Below are positions 23,481 through 31,115 of a stretch of 64,000 nucleotides of DNA, piece after piece. Both the position numbers and the translations under genes were made by a program. The notes under the pieces are model-generated. The model did no database searches and was not told the DNA's origin. It saw nothing but the letters and a program-made list of their open reading frames with translations. The stretch is taken from the NCBI GenBank assembly GCA_018004935.1, contig JAGNBF010000009.1:45304-109303 (forward strand), given 5' to 3'. Source of the DNA: Chloroflexota bacterium. Its GTDB lineage: Bacteria > Chloroflexota > Anaerolineae > Promineifilales > Promineifilaceae. Within the stretch, counting starts at the first letter, position 1, and each line of letters starts with the position of its first letter.

Positions 23481-24302
23481 ATGGCGATTCAGATTTCTGA
23501 TGAAGTAAAAAATGTTCTTTTGCGTTCCACAATTACCGGAGATCGTGTCGTATTGCCGCCTGAGCAGCTAGATCGAAAGCTGTATACAGATGTGAACAAA
23601 GTGCTGGATGCCTACGGGGGAAAGTGGAACCGTAGCGAAAGGGCACACTTTTTCAAATCTGATCCGCGTGTCAAGCTGGCCGAGGCATTGGAAACAGGGC
23701 GGGCAACCCACGAGAAGCAAACCTACCAAGCGTTTTATACGCCGGAGCCATTGGCCGAGCGTATGGCTGATGAAGCCGACATAGTTCCATCCGAACTGGT
23801 TCTTGAACCATCTGCGGGAACGGGTCGTCTTGTCGTGCCGTGTCTGAGCCGTGGGGCCAGGGTATTTGCTTGCGAACTCCGTACCGAACTTCACCCGGAC
23901 CTGTTAAGGCTAGGTGTTGAAAAGATGATCGGTTTTGACTTCATGAAAGTTGCTCCCTGGGCGGGTTATGACACAGTGGTGATGAACCCGCCGTTTACGA
24001 ATGCACAAGATGCCTTGCACATTCTGCACGCCTGGAATTTTTTGAAGCCGAAGGGACGGCTGGTTTCTATCGCCTCTGCGGGTGTTCTGTTTCGTGATGA
24101 CAAGCCCTATAAGGCACTGCGTGAATTGATAGCCCAGTATGGACAATGTGACGAGTTACCAGAGGGGACGTTTGCTGAAGAAGGCACAAATGTCGGCACG
24201 GTCACGATTAAGTTGACGCGGCCGCAAATGCAGTTCGATGCCGAGCGTGTTGTGCCTGTTATGACCCAAAACGGAGCCGCGCAATTGGCGTTATTTCGAT
24301 GA
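23481..24302 (+). CDS. N6-adenine methyltransferase-like protein with clamp-binding tail
   Basis: This 273-residue protein has YQAFYTPEPLAERMADEA, SAM motif I LEPSAGTGRLVVP, and the catalytic-type motif IV VVMNPPFTNAQDALHI. It is therefore a likely functional N6-type or related methyltransferase on DNA or RNA. Its last residues are AAQLALFR, a canonical QLxLF beta-clamp-binding peptide. That favours DNA at the replication fork as substrate. Recognition sequence unknown. It follows the collar-like gene by three bases. Confidence 0.75.
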   Translation: MAIQISDEVKNVLLRSTITGDRVVLPPEQLDRKLYTDVNKVLDAYGGKWNRSERAHFFKSDPRVKLAEALETGRATHEKQTYQAFYTPEPLAERMADEADIVPSELVLEPSAGTGRLVVPCLSRGARVFACELRTELHPDLLRLGVEKMIGFDFMKVAPWAGYDTVVMNPPFTNAQDALHILHAWNFLKPKGRLVSIASAGVLFRDDKPYKALRELIAQYGQCDELPEGTFAEEGTNVGTVTIKLTRPQMQFDAERVVPVMTQNGAAQLALFR

Positions 24303-24321
24303 GAACAAAGGTGGTGGAGAG

Positions 24322-24753
24322 ATGAATCACACAGATGAATGTATTCAAGCGACAGAAGCAGCGAAGAAAGCCCAAGAAGTTTGGGAGGCGCAGTGGCCGA
24401 ACCATTGCCGTACCTGCAAAGGGGTAGGGGGGTGGATTGACACCTTCGACCCGTCGCCCCCTGGGGTGTCACTGGGATCAGGTGTCATGCACGACTTCGA
24501 CCCCTGCCCGGATTGTGCGGAGCGTGGCATTTGCCCCCGTTGCGGCCAGCCCGGTTTGACCGATGAGGAGAGGGGTGACGACTCCACCGGCGAGGGGCCA
24601 TGTAAGCAGTGTGGTTGGAACCATGACGACGCCCTGCCCGACCTGCCGGAATGTTGGTGCGATGCTACGCAACTGTACGGGCAGGTTTGGGCAGAATTTG
24701 ACATGGCCGACCTGATGGAAATGGCAGAGATGTCAGAAGGTTCTTTTGAGTAG
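24322..24753 (+). CDS. Multi-zinc-ribbon protein
   Basis: This 143-residue protein has Cys clusters CRTCKGVGG, CPDC, CPRCGQPG, CKQCGW and CWC. The CxxCxGxG-like units recall DnaJ zinc fingers. The rest is acidic. It is probably a zinc-stabilised adaptor of unknown role. GGTGGAGAG precedes the ATG. Confidence 0.55.
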   Translation: MNHTDECIQATEAAKKAQEVWEAQWPNHCRTCKGVGGWIDTFDPSPPGVSLGSGVMHDFDPCPDCAERGICPRCGQPGLTDEERGDDSTGEGPCKQCGWNHDDALPDLPECWCDATQLYGQVWAEFDMADLMEMAEMSEGSFE

Positions 24754-25002
24754 TAATGAAAATAGTCGCTCAGATGCGGTTCGCTCGTGGCCTGAACTAA
24801 AGTGTAAAAAGGCGTATCGCGGCCGCATTTGAGCGCATTCTCTTTTGACCATTCAATCACCCTGGCTTACCCGTAAAAACAAGAAATTGATGTTTGCCCC
24901 GGCATGAACCCATCCCATCACAAACACCGCCCCGAAGCGCACAGGGGCGTTTCGAGTCGCTTACGGCACGGAGAATCCGGTCAGCGATCTGCAAGATGCT
25001 CC
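24754..25002 (+). repeat. Long intergenic repeat, copy 3 of 4
   Basis: This more diverged copy lacks the AAAATGAACGCC hairpin but keeps GGCGTATCGCGGCCGCATTT (24811), TTGACCATTCAATCACCCTG, AAGAAATTGATGTTTGCCCC, GGCATGAACCCATCCCATC and the CCCCGAAGCG..GCGTTTCGAG hairpin. No gene is visible in the 349-bp gap. Confidence 0.7.
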
Positions 25003-25071
25003 AAAACCAGAGAGTAAACCACTGGACGTAACGCTTTTGCGTGGTACAATTAAGTAATATATAATACTACT
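25003..25071 (+). promoter_or_regulatory. Promoter and operator for the 25103 operon
   Basis: The elements are AAAACCAG (25003), TGGACG (25023), a 16-bp spacer and TACAAT (25045). The operator is AGTAATATATAATACTACT (25053-25071). It drives the long run of genes toward the integrase. Confidence 0.7.
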
Positions 25072-25102
25072 AAATAAAGCCACAAAGGTAGGGGGTAATC
25101 AG

Positions 25103-25456
25103 ATGGCGAATTTTCTATATGACAGCACAGAACAAATGGATACCCACCCAAGGGCAAATGACGGGATGGGCGTTGTTGTAAGCCAGGTTATCGGCTCCGG
25201 TAACGAAGCCATGGTGAAGGTAACGCGCCTTGGCGTATCACTCACTGCGAGGATTTATGGCAGCGCTGTTCCGCTTCATTCGCTGGACATGGAAGTTAAG
25301 GAGCAGACGAGAGGAGTAATTGAAAACCTGGATCGGGTGATTGCTTATCTGCAAGTGCAACGCCTGCGCCTGGCTGACGAACTCGGTCGCCTGGAAGCGG
25401 GTGGGGCGGAAGAAATTTTGGAGATAGCAGAACGCAGTCTGGCAAAGGCAGGTTGA
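25103..25456 (+). CDS. Hypothetical protein with C-terminal coiled coil
   Basis: This 117-residue protein has a beta-rich front and a helical end (VIENLDRVIAYLQVQRLRLA). GGTAGGGGG precedes the start. No family recognised. Confidence 0.5.
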   Translation: MANFLYDSTEQMDTHPRANDGMGVVVSQVIGSGNEAMVKVTRLGVSLTARIYGSAVPLHSLDMEVKEQTRGVIENLDRVIAYLQVQRLRLADELGRLEAGGAEEILEIAERSLAKAG

Positions 25457-25457
25457 A

Positions 25458-25673
25458 ATGAAGTGGATTCGCAAGCAGTGGCTGAGGGTGCGGTTGCGGT
25501 GGATTTTATTCCAGGTGGAGATTGATGCCCGTTGGCCGTTTTATTGTGGGCGGTGCGGCCGCTGGACTCAGTACCGCTATACGGATTCGGTGCGGACGAC
25601 ATCGGGCCAGTGGGTGCGGGTGTGTGGTGAGTGCCGGGATGATTTGTACCGGCCATTTTCGACAGGGGGGTAA
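25458..25673 (+). CDS. Small zinc-ribbon protein
   Basis: This 71-residue protein starts with a basic amphipathic helix (KWIRKQWLRVRLRWILFQVE). CGRC and CGEC pairs follow and would bind one zinc. GCGGCCGC at 25555 overlaps the first pair. Confidence 0.5.
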   Translation: MKWIRKQWLRVRLRWILFQVEIDARWPFYCGRCGRWTQYRYTDSVRTTSGQWVRVCGECRDDLYRPFSTGG

Positions 25674-25676
25674 GCG

Positions 25677-26009
25677 ATGATTCTTGTTTATGAGAAGGGA
25701 GTCCATTACCGGTGCAGTAAGTGCGGGGTGGAAAAGCCTGAAGTTCGTCACTACTGGTCGGTCTTTTATTACTGCCCGGTGTGTTGCCCTGAAGACCGTG
25801 TGGCGGTGCAACGGGTGGTTGATTTTGCTTATATGACCCGGCGACGGATTGCCGGGCTGATGGATGAATTGAGAGAGGCGGAAGCGATGCTGAGTTTCCG
25901 TCGCCGGGAGTTGATGGATCTCGTCCAGAAGGGGGAGAAAGTGACAACTGAGGATTGGAAAGGGGTGGGGCTGAGACCGGATGAGGCCGCGAAGAGAGCC
26001 ACTGATTAA
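25677..26009 (+). CDS. Zinc-ribbon plus coiled-coil protein
   Basis: This 110-residue protein has CSKCG and CPVCC in the first 45 residues, then a helix (IAGLMDELREAEAMLSFRRR). Two adjacent zinc-ribbon genes suggest duplication or a paired complex. Function unknown. Confidence 0.5.
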   Translation: MILVYEKGVHYRCSKCGVEKPEVRHYWSVFYYCPVCCPEDRVAVQRVVDFAYMTRRRIAGLMDELREAEAMLSFRRRELMDLVQKGEKVTTEDWKGVGLRPDEAAKRATD

Positions 26010-26060
26010 AGGAACACGGATGGGGCGGCTGTAGATGCGGCCGCGAAGGGGAACAAGACA

Positions 26061-26369
26061 ATGGCAAAACGAAATTCTATTCCTGCGAAAACCATAAAAG
26101 CCCTCCTTGCTGTCTTACCAAAGCATGAGGTTGAGTGGTTGCGATTTTATCAAGACGAAACAACTTTTGAACCAATGCACCTTGAAGATCTGATTGATGG
26201 TTCTATGACATTTGAAGATGCGTTCAAAAGCAACGTGAACTGGTTTGAATCCTGGTCCAGTGATGTGTTGAATCAAATTTCGCACCGACCAGACGCTGAC
26301 CCTGACCATTGGCCGGGGCGGGGCAGTGAGTACTTAAAGATGAACGCGGCCGCAAAGGTGGGGGAGTGA
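26061..26369 (+). CDS. Hypothetical protein
   Basis: I do not recognise this 102-residue, Trp- and Asp-rich protein. Its start follows the module GCGGCCGCGAAGGGG, with 24 nt from palindrome to ATG. Its own end holds a second copy (26346) serving the next gene. Confidence 0.5.
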   Translation: MAKRNSIPAKTIKALLAVLPKHEVEWLRFYQDETTFEPMHLEDLIDGSMTFEDAFKSNVNWFESWSSDVLNQISHRPDADPDHWPGRGSEYLKMNAAAKVGE

Positions 26370-27031
26370 TGGAACTGACTGTTGAACTCGGTGGGGTGGA
26401 AGAAACCCGGTGGGCGCAGTTGATGAATGTAACGCGCCATTATATTGGGCGCAAGGTTCACCCACAGAAGCGAGCTATCACCTACACCGTCTGCCACCGA
26501 GGGGAGCGGATGGGCATGGTGATGGTGGGCATTCCCCATGCCACCCGGAACGCGGGCTGGTGGGGGTATCCGGGCCTGCCGACGCAATGGCAGGTAGTGG
26601 ACATCTGCCGGGTGTGGTTGGAGCCAGCGGTGCAGGCGGGTGGGGCGTTGTGCCAGCCGGATATTGTGCCAGGGTTTATTGACCGCAAAGGGGTGTGGCG
26701 CCCTGCGGCCGCGACCTGGGCCGTGCGTCAGGTGATGAGCCGCATCCAGGAAGATTGGATCAGCATGTGGCCGCCCGTGTTCCCTGAGCAACCGTACCAC
26801 GTGGAGTTGATCATCAGCTACCACGATCCGGAGTTCCATCGGGGCACGATTTACCGCCAGCTAGGCGGCACACCGATGTATACAGATCGCCGGGGCAACC
26901 CCATCCCCTCGCCATCTTCCGGTAAGTTCGGCTGGTGCTGGCCGGTGGAAAAGCCATGTTGGTCATGGACAGAAATTGAGATTAGGCGGCCGCGGACGTT
27001 GCGGCTGGAGTTTGAGGTGGCGCATGGGTGA
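26369..27031 (+). CDS. Mom-like GNAT DNA-modification protein
   Basis: This 220-residue protein resembles phage Mu Mom-type acyltransferases, which add a carbamoylmethyl-type group to adenine in DNA. Visible elements in order are VTRHYIGRK, YTVCHRGERMGMVMVGIPHA, VVDICRVWLEP, a helix ATWAVRQVMSRIQEDW, and LIISYHDPEFHRGTIYRQLG. The last matches the family's SYAD..GHxGxIYQA motif. The C-terminal 60 residues are divergent. If active it would protect the phage genome from restriction. ATG 26369 follows GGGGGAGTG and overlaps the previous stop. Confidence 0.6.
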   Translation: MELTVELGGVEETRWAQLMNVTRHYIGRKVHPQKRAITYTVCHRGERMGMVMVGIPHATRNAGWWGYPGLPTQWQVVDICRVWLEPAVQAGGALCQPDIVPGFIDRKGVWRPAAATWAVRQVMSRIQEDWISMWPPVFPEQPYHVELIISYHDPEFHRGTIYRQLGGTPMYTDRRGNPIPSPSSGKFGWCWPVEKPCWSWTEIEIRRPRTLRLEFEVAHG

Positions 27032-27299
27032 TTTGCAGATGGTGATCGAGATGCCGGAAGAAGAGAAGGCGGCGTTGATTAACTGGTATGACGCGGCCGC
27101 GAAAGTAGCCGATGAATTTACCGATGCCTGCGTGAATATTCTCGTCGAGAAATATGGGGCCATTCGGGAACAGATTCACCGCGACATCTTTTTTGATTCA
27201 GCCCTTAGCAAGCAGATGAATGGATTCCCGTTGCCGGAGCCAGCGGCCGCAGTAGAACGGGCTATGCAAATTTGGAAGTCTCATTTGTTGGGGCTGTAA
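27024..27299 (+). CDS. Hypothetical helical protein
   Basis: This 91-residue protein (MGDLQMVIEMPEEEKAALIN) overlaps the Mom-like gene by eight bases and so may be its translationally coupled partner, as Com is for Mom in Mu. It has no zinc finger like Com, however. GCGGCCGC at 27093 and 27243. Confidence 0.5.
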   Translation: MGDLQMVIEMPEEEKAALINWYDAAAKVADEFTDACVNILVEKYGAIREQIHRDIFFDSALSKQMNGFPLPEPAAAVERAMQIWKSHLLGL

Positions 27300-27309
27300 G
27301 AGGTGCGAT

Positions 27310-28155
27310 GTGGATAGATTGCATATTGATTCCGCCGGGTTGATTTCCATGACTGCTGACGATGCGTTGGGAAAATCTATTGCCGTGTTGGGGATTAAGG
27401 GGTACGGCAAAAGTAACACGGCCGCAGTGTTGGCTGAGGAAATGTTGCGGATCGGCGTCCCCATCTGCGTTGTAGACCCGGCGGGTGAATATTGGGGGTT
27501 AAAAGAAAGGCACTCGATTTATGTTCTGGGGCAGACGTTGAATAAAGAGCCAGAAGCTATTGACGCCAAGATCACCGTCGCCAGTGCCGCGAAAGCCGCT
27601 GAGCGAAGCTACCGTAAGGGGCAAAGTGTCATCCTTGATGTGTCTGGTTTCCGGGCACAGTCGGAGCGGGAAGAATTCCTGCAACATTACTTCGTCACGA
27701 TTTGGAACCTCGCGGCTACCCTGCGCCAGCCGTATATGATTTTTTTGGAAGAAGCCAGGAACTTTGTCCCGCAAAGCGGCCGCACGGCTATCAGTGATGT
27801 CATGGTAGACATCACCTGTGAGGGGCGGAAGCGGGGCCTGGGTGTTGTCCTCATCGGCCAACGTTCTTCGCAGATAGACAAGAATGTTTTGACGCAGTGC
27901 GATCTCCTCTTTCTTCACTATGCCAGCCACCCCACGGATGTAAAAGTTTATACCGATCAAATGTCCATGCCTCTACTCCAGGCTAAGGGGGCCATTAAGC
28001 GGCTCAAGGTGGGGCAGGCGTTGGTGGTGCAGGGGGAATCTGTGACCTGGTGCAAGGTGCGGCCGCGAACCACCCCGCATAAAGGGTTTACGCCAACGAT
28101 GGAAGATTTACCAGAGGAGCGGGGGGTAGAGACGGTGCAGGGGTTGCTTCTGTGA
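27310..28155 (+). CDS. HerA/FtsK-like ATPase
   Basis: This 281-residue protein has Walker A GIKGYGKSNT near residue 28, Walker B MIFLEEARNF near 145, an arginine region GRKRGLGVVLIGQR, and a conserved SSQIDKNVLTQCDLL. These fit the HerA/DUF87 branch of DNA-translocating ATPases. It starts with GTG and overlaps the PP-loop gene by four bases. HerA-like ATPases occur beside PP-loop sulfur-transfer proteins in phosphorothioate (Dnd-type) systems, so the pairing may be functional. Confidence 0.75.
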   Translation: MDRLHIDSAGLISMTADDALGKSIAVLGIKGYGKSNTAAVLAEEMLRIGVPICVVDPAGEYWGLKERHSIYVLGQTLNKEPEAIDAKITVASAAKAAERSYRKGQSVILDVSGFRAQSEREEFLQHYFVTIWNLAATLRQPYMIFLEEARNFVPQSGRTAISDVMVDITCEGRKRGLGVVLIGQRSSQIDKNVLTQCDLLFLHYASHPTDVKVYTDQMSMPLLQAKGAIKRLKVGQALVVQGESVTWCKVRPRTTPHKGFTPTMEDLPEERGVETVQGLLL

Positions 28156-29282
28156 GAAACCTCACCGTGCCACCCGTCATCCGCCGGGCGATGAGCGTAG
28201 GGGCTGTGCTGGCCTGCTCCATCTCCGGGGGCAAGGATAGCGATGCCCTGACGCGCAAGCTGGCAACGTGGGCGGCCGCGAACGGCTGGACGCCTCAGCT
28301 ATTCGCCCTACACATGGACCTGGTGCGGATGGAGTGGCAGGAGACACCGGCGCAGGTGGAGCGCATCGCGTCGGAGAATGGCCTGCCTCTGGTGGTTACG
28401 AAGCGGCCGCAAGGCGATTTGCTTCAGGAGATTGAGGATCGGATGGAGAAGCTGGCCGGAACCAACAAACCGTTTTGGCCGTCGGCTGCCCAACGCTACT
28501 GCACCGCCGACCAGAAGCGAAGCCAGGCGGACAAGGTGTATAGGGACGTAGAAAGCCATGTTCCCTTCTGGCCCTCGGCGGCGCAACGGTATTGTACCGC
28601 ACACCACAAGACGAACCAGGCGGACAAGGTATACCGAAACCACAGCCTGATCATCTCGGCTGAAGGGAACCGGGCGCAGGAGTCCACCAAGCGACAGAAA
28701 GACCCGGTGGTGAGTGTGCGGAAGCAAATCACCGCCGAACGCCTGAAAGACTTGCCGGTCGAGGAAGCGTTCTGGCAGTGGCTGGTAATCAACGAACTGA
28801 TTGACCGCGATCTCCCTCTGCCTGACGGGTGGGGGCATTACTTGCGGGAGAAGCGGCCGCGCCTGGCGATCACATGGTACGCCATTCACGACTTTGAGTT
28901 AGAAGATGTGTGGCAGACCTGTGGCACGAGCGGAGCAGAGTTGGAGCAACGCCGCGCCATTTACCGGCAGGCGTGGGACATGAGCACAACACCCTGGACG
29001 TTGGTCAACCCGGAGAAGATTACTGAGTCGCTGGACGGTTGGCCTTGCCATCCGGCTTACGTCTACGGCAATGAGCGGGTGTCGTGTGTGCTGTGCATCC
29101 TGGCCACCAAGAATGACCTGGGCAACGGGGCGCGTCACCAGCCTGAGACACTGCACCACCTGATTGACTTGGAAGAGCGCGGCGGCTCCACATTCAAGCA
29201 CGGCTGGTCGTTGAGTGAGTTGTTGCAGCAGCCAGAGCCGGATACGCGGCCGCAACAACTGGCACTGTTTTGTGAGGATTGA
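28152..29282 (+). CDS. PAPS-reductase-like PP-loop enzyme with duplicated motif
   Basis: This 376-residue protein has the PP-loop CSISGGKDSDALTRKL near residue 20, so it adenylates or activates a substrate as PAPS reductases, DndC and TilS-like enzymes do. The substrate motif PFWPSAAQRYCTA..K..QAD KVYR occurs twice in tandem (about 28468-28550 and 28561-28643). The copies are diverged at the DNA level, so the duplication is not recent. A C-terminal CVLCILATKND follows. The last residues are PQQLALFCED, which includes a QLALF clamp-binding peptide. GTG start, overlapping the HerA-like gene. Function could be sulfur or other modification of DNA, or sulfur metabolism. Confidence 0.7.
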   Translation: MRNLTVPPVIRRAMSVGAVLACSISGGKDSDALTRKLATWAAANGWTPQLFALHMDLVRMEWQETPAQVERIASENGLPLVVTKRPQGDLLQEIEDRMEKLAGTNKPFWPSAAQRYCTADQKRSQADKVYRDVESHVPFWPSAAQRYCTAHHKTNQADKVYRNHSLIISAEGNRAQESTKRQKDPVVSVRKQITAERLKDLPVEEAFWQWLVINELIDRDLPLPDGWGHYLREKRPRLAITWYAIHDFELEDVWQTCGTSGAELEQRRAIYRQAWDMSTTPWTLVNPEKITESLDGWPCHPAYVYGNERVSCVLCILATKNDLGNGARHQPETLHHLIDLEERGGSTFKHGWSLSELLQQPEPDTRPQQLALFCED

Positions 29283-29283
29283 T

Positions 29284-29553
29284 GTGATTTACGTTGATGA
29301 GGCGATTTATCCGTTTCGCGGCCGCATGTGGTGTCACCTTTTCACGGATGATGCGGATGTGGAGAAGCTGCACCGCTTTGCCCAGGCTATCGGCCTCAAG
29401 CGGGCGTGGTTCCAGGATCGGCCGGGGTTTCCTCACTACGACCTATCCCCATCGCGACGGATGATGGCGGTACGGAACGGGGCAAAAGAAGTAGCGGCAA
29501 AGCAGATGGTAGCAATTGTGCAGGCAGCGCGTGATGCGGCAGCGAAGGGGTGA
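29284..29553 (+). CDS. DUF4031-family protein
   Basis: This 89-residue protein matches DUF4031: IYVDEAIYPFRGRMWCHLFT DD, LHRFAQAIGL, WFQDRPGFPHYDLS and RRMMAV. It is a small conserved domain of unknown role in bacteria and phages. The only sensible start is GTG 29284, just after the previous stop. Confidence 0.75.
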   Translation: MIYVDEAIYPFRGRMWCHLFTDDADVEKLHRFAQAIGLKRAWFQDRPGFPHYDLSPSRRMMAVRNGAKEVAAKQMVAIVQAARDAAAKG

Positions 29554-29557
29554 AGTG

Positions 29558-29803
29558 ATGAGAAAAAAGCAAAGCCTTTCCGAGCAAAGAAGGCGGCATT
29601 ACAAAATGTCGGAGAAGAAGAACTGGTTGTTTAGCGCAATCAGAAAACTACCTTGCCTGATTGGCTTGCACAAAATGAAGGTTGTGCGGGGATGGTACTT
29701 TGCCTCAAATGGTAAGACCATGCCACAGATGAGGATGGACGCCTATTTGGGTAAAGAGTGCGTCAATTGTGGCAAGAAATCAAAAGATCACCATGACAGA
29801 TAA
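29558..29803 (+). CDS. Small basic protein with Cys pairs
   Basis: This 81-residue protein has a Lys/Arg-rich N-terminus, a PCLIGLHKMKVVRGWYF segment and a late CVNCGKK. The pattern is reminiscent of DUF1660-type phage proteins. The Shine-Dalgarno is preceded by GCGGCAGCGAAGGGG, a one-base variant of the palindrome module. Confidence 0.5.
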   Translation: MRKKQSLSEQRRRHYKMSEKKNWLFSAIRKLPCLIGLHKMKVVRGWYFASNGKTMPQMRMDAYLGKECVNCGKKSKDHHDR

Positions 29804-29840
29804 TGGCTAGGGGCGGCGCGGCCGCGAAGGAGAAAAACTG

Positions 29841-30551
29841 ATGGGCAGAATTATTAAACCTTCTTTCTTTTCCAGCAATCGGGAAGCATATGAGTGCCGG
29901 TTTGATTGGCCGGGCAATTGCTTTGTGCAGTGTGGTGGGGATGGCATCGTTTTCACTGGCGAGAAAGGTTTACAGGAAGCGTTTGCTAACCCTTTGGAAG
30001 TGGTTGCTACTACATTGGCTCCAGAAGAGATCGCGCAGGCGTCGCCGTTGAAACATTATCGAACGGCGTTCTTTGAGGCGTTCCCCCGTAACCCGAATAC
30101 GTTCATCAGGGGCGAGGGTGTGACTATTGCGGCCGCGGAAGAAGCCACCTGGGACAAGTTTCAGAAAATTATCGCTTGCCCAGGTCACGAGTTTGAGGCC
30201 AGAGGGTACGAGAATGGCGGGGGCTTTTGTCGCCACTGCAATATGTTTCAAAGTGATGTGATTGCCCCTCACATTCCATGTGTGGGATGCGGTATGCCTA
30301 CCTGGTGGAGCCGGGACATCAATGGTGATATGTGGTGTGCCGAATGCGAGGTACCGGAAGAATTGATGACGGAAGATAGCAAGTGGCTCAAAGAACATAT
30401 CGCCCGGAGCCGGGCCGCGATGGAGTTAGATGATAAGGCCATCACCCAGGCTCTCCAGGCGATATTTGAAGGGTTTGAAGGGGAATCAGACAATGCACAA
30501 ATACCGGAGTTACACAGTTCGGGTTCGAGCGACAACGGAACGGCAGGTTGA
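29841..30551 (+). CDS. Zinc-binding hypothetical protein
   Basis: I do not recognise this 236-residue protein. Its C-terminal half has CPGHEFEARG, CRHC, CVGCG and CAEC, enough for two zinc sites. It starts 23 nt after GCGGCCGC in the module GCGGCCGCGAAGGAG. The last 60 bases overlap the next gene in another frame. Confidence 0.5.
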   Translation: MGRIIKPSFFSSNREAYECRFDWPGNCFVQCGGDGIVFTGEKGLQEAFANPLEVVATTLAPEEIAQASPLKHYRTAFFEAFPRNPNTFIRGEGVTIAAAEEATWDKFQKIIACPGHEFEARGYENGGGFCRHCNMFQSDVIAPHIPCVGCGMPTWWSRDINGDMWCAECEVPEELMTEDSKWLKEHIARSRAAMELDDKAITQALQAIFEGFEGESDNAQIPELHSSGSSDNGTAG

Positions 30552-30690
30552 GGAACATCAAGTGACGGTGTACGCATCCAGCGCTGCCGAGGCCAGTGAG
30601 TTTGCTGCGGATGAAGTGGCAGGGAAGTATCGCGGCCGCGAAGTTGAGATTGATGTGGTGGAAATTCTGCCGCAAAGGAACCGATTATGA
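30493..30690 (+). CDS. Small beta-rich hypothetical protein
   Basis: This 65-residue protein (HKYRSYTVRVRATTERQVEE) overlaps the 3' end of the preceding gene by 59 bases and the next gene by four. GGGAATCAGACA precedes the ATG. Related in style to the 37791 product. Confidence 0.45.
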   Translation: MHKYRSYTVRVRATTERQVEEHQVTVYASSAAEASEFAADEVAGKYRGREVEIDVVEILPQRNRL

Positions 30691-31115
30691 ACCCAATTAA
30701 GTTTCGAGTGTGGATGAGTGGTCGGATGTTGCCAGTCATAAAGATTGGTTGGGGGGCTAACGGCGAATTAGGACAAGTGGTCGGCCTTGAAGCCAACGAA
30801 GATATGTCTGAGTATGGTTTTTGGCAGACGGATCCGTTGATGGATTCTGACGGAAAAGATTTTGTGCTGATGCAATTCACTGGTGTTGTGGACAAATGCG
30901 GCCGCGAAATTTATGACGGTGACATTCTGCGCCACGATGAGGGGACTCCGAGCGTTGTGGGATGGGACGACACATTTACTAACAGTTGGACCTACACAGC
31001 CGCAGAAACGTACCCCTTTCTCTATCCAATCTCTGGGGGGAAGATGCACGGTAGCGAGGTCATAGGCAACCGCTATCAGAACCCCGAATTGATTACCTGG
31101 GAGATAGTGGACTAA
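30687..31115 (+). CDS. YopX-family protein
   Basis: This 142-residue protein matches the YopX family: PIKFRVWMSGRM, LMQFTGVVDKCGREIYDGDI L, and EVIGNRYQNPEL at the end. The YopX domain is common in phages and prophages. Its role is unknown. It is coupled to both neighbours by overlaps. Confidence 0.8.
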   Translation: MNPIKFRVWMSGRMLPVIKIGWGANGELGQVVGLEANEDMSEYGFWQTDPLMDSDGKDFVLMQFTGVVDKCGREIYDGDILRHDEGTPSVVGWDDTFTNSWTYTAAETYPFLYPISGGKMHGSEVIGNRYQNPELITWEIVD

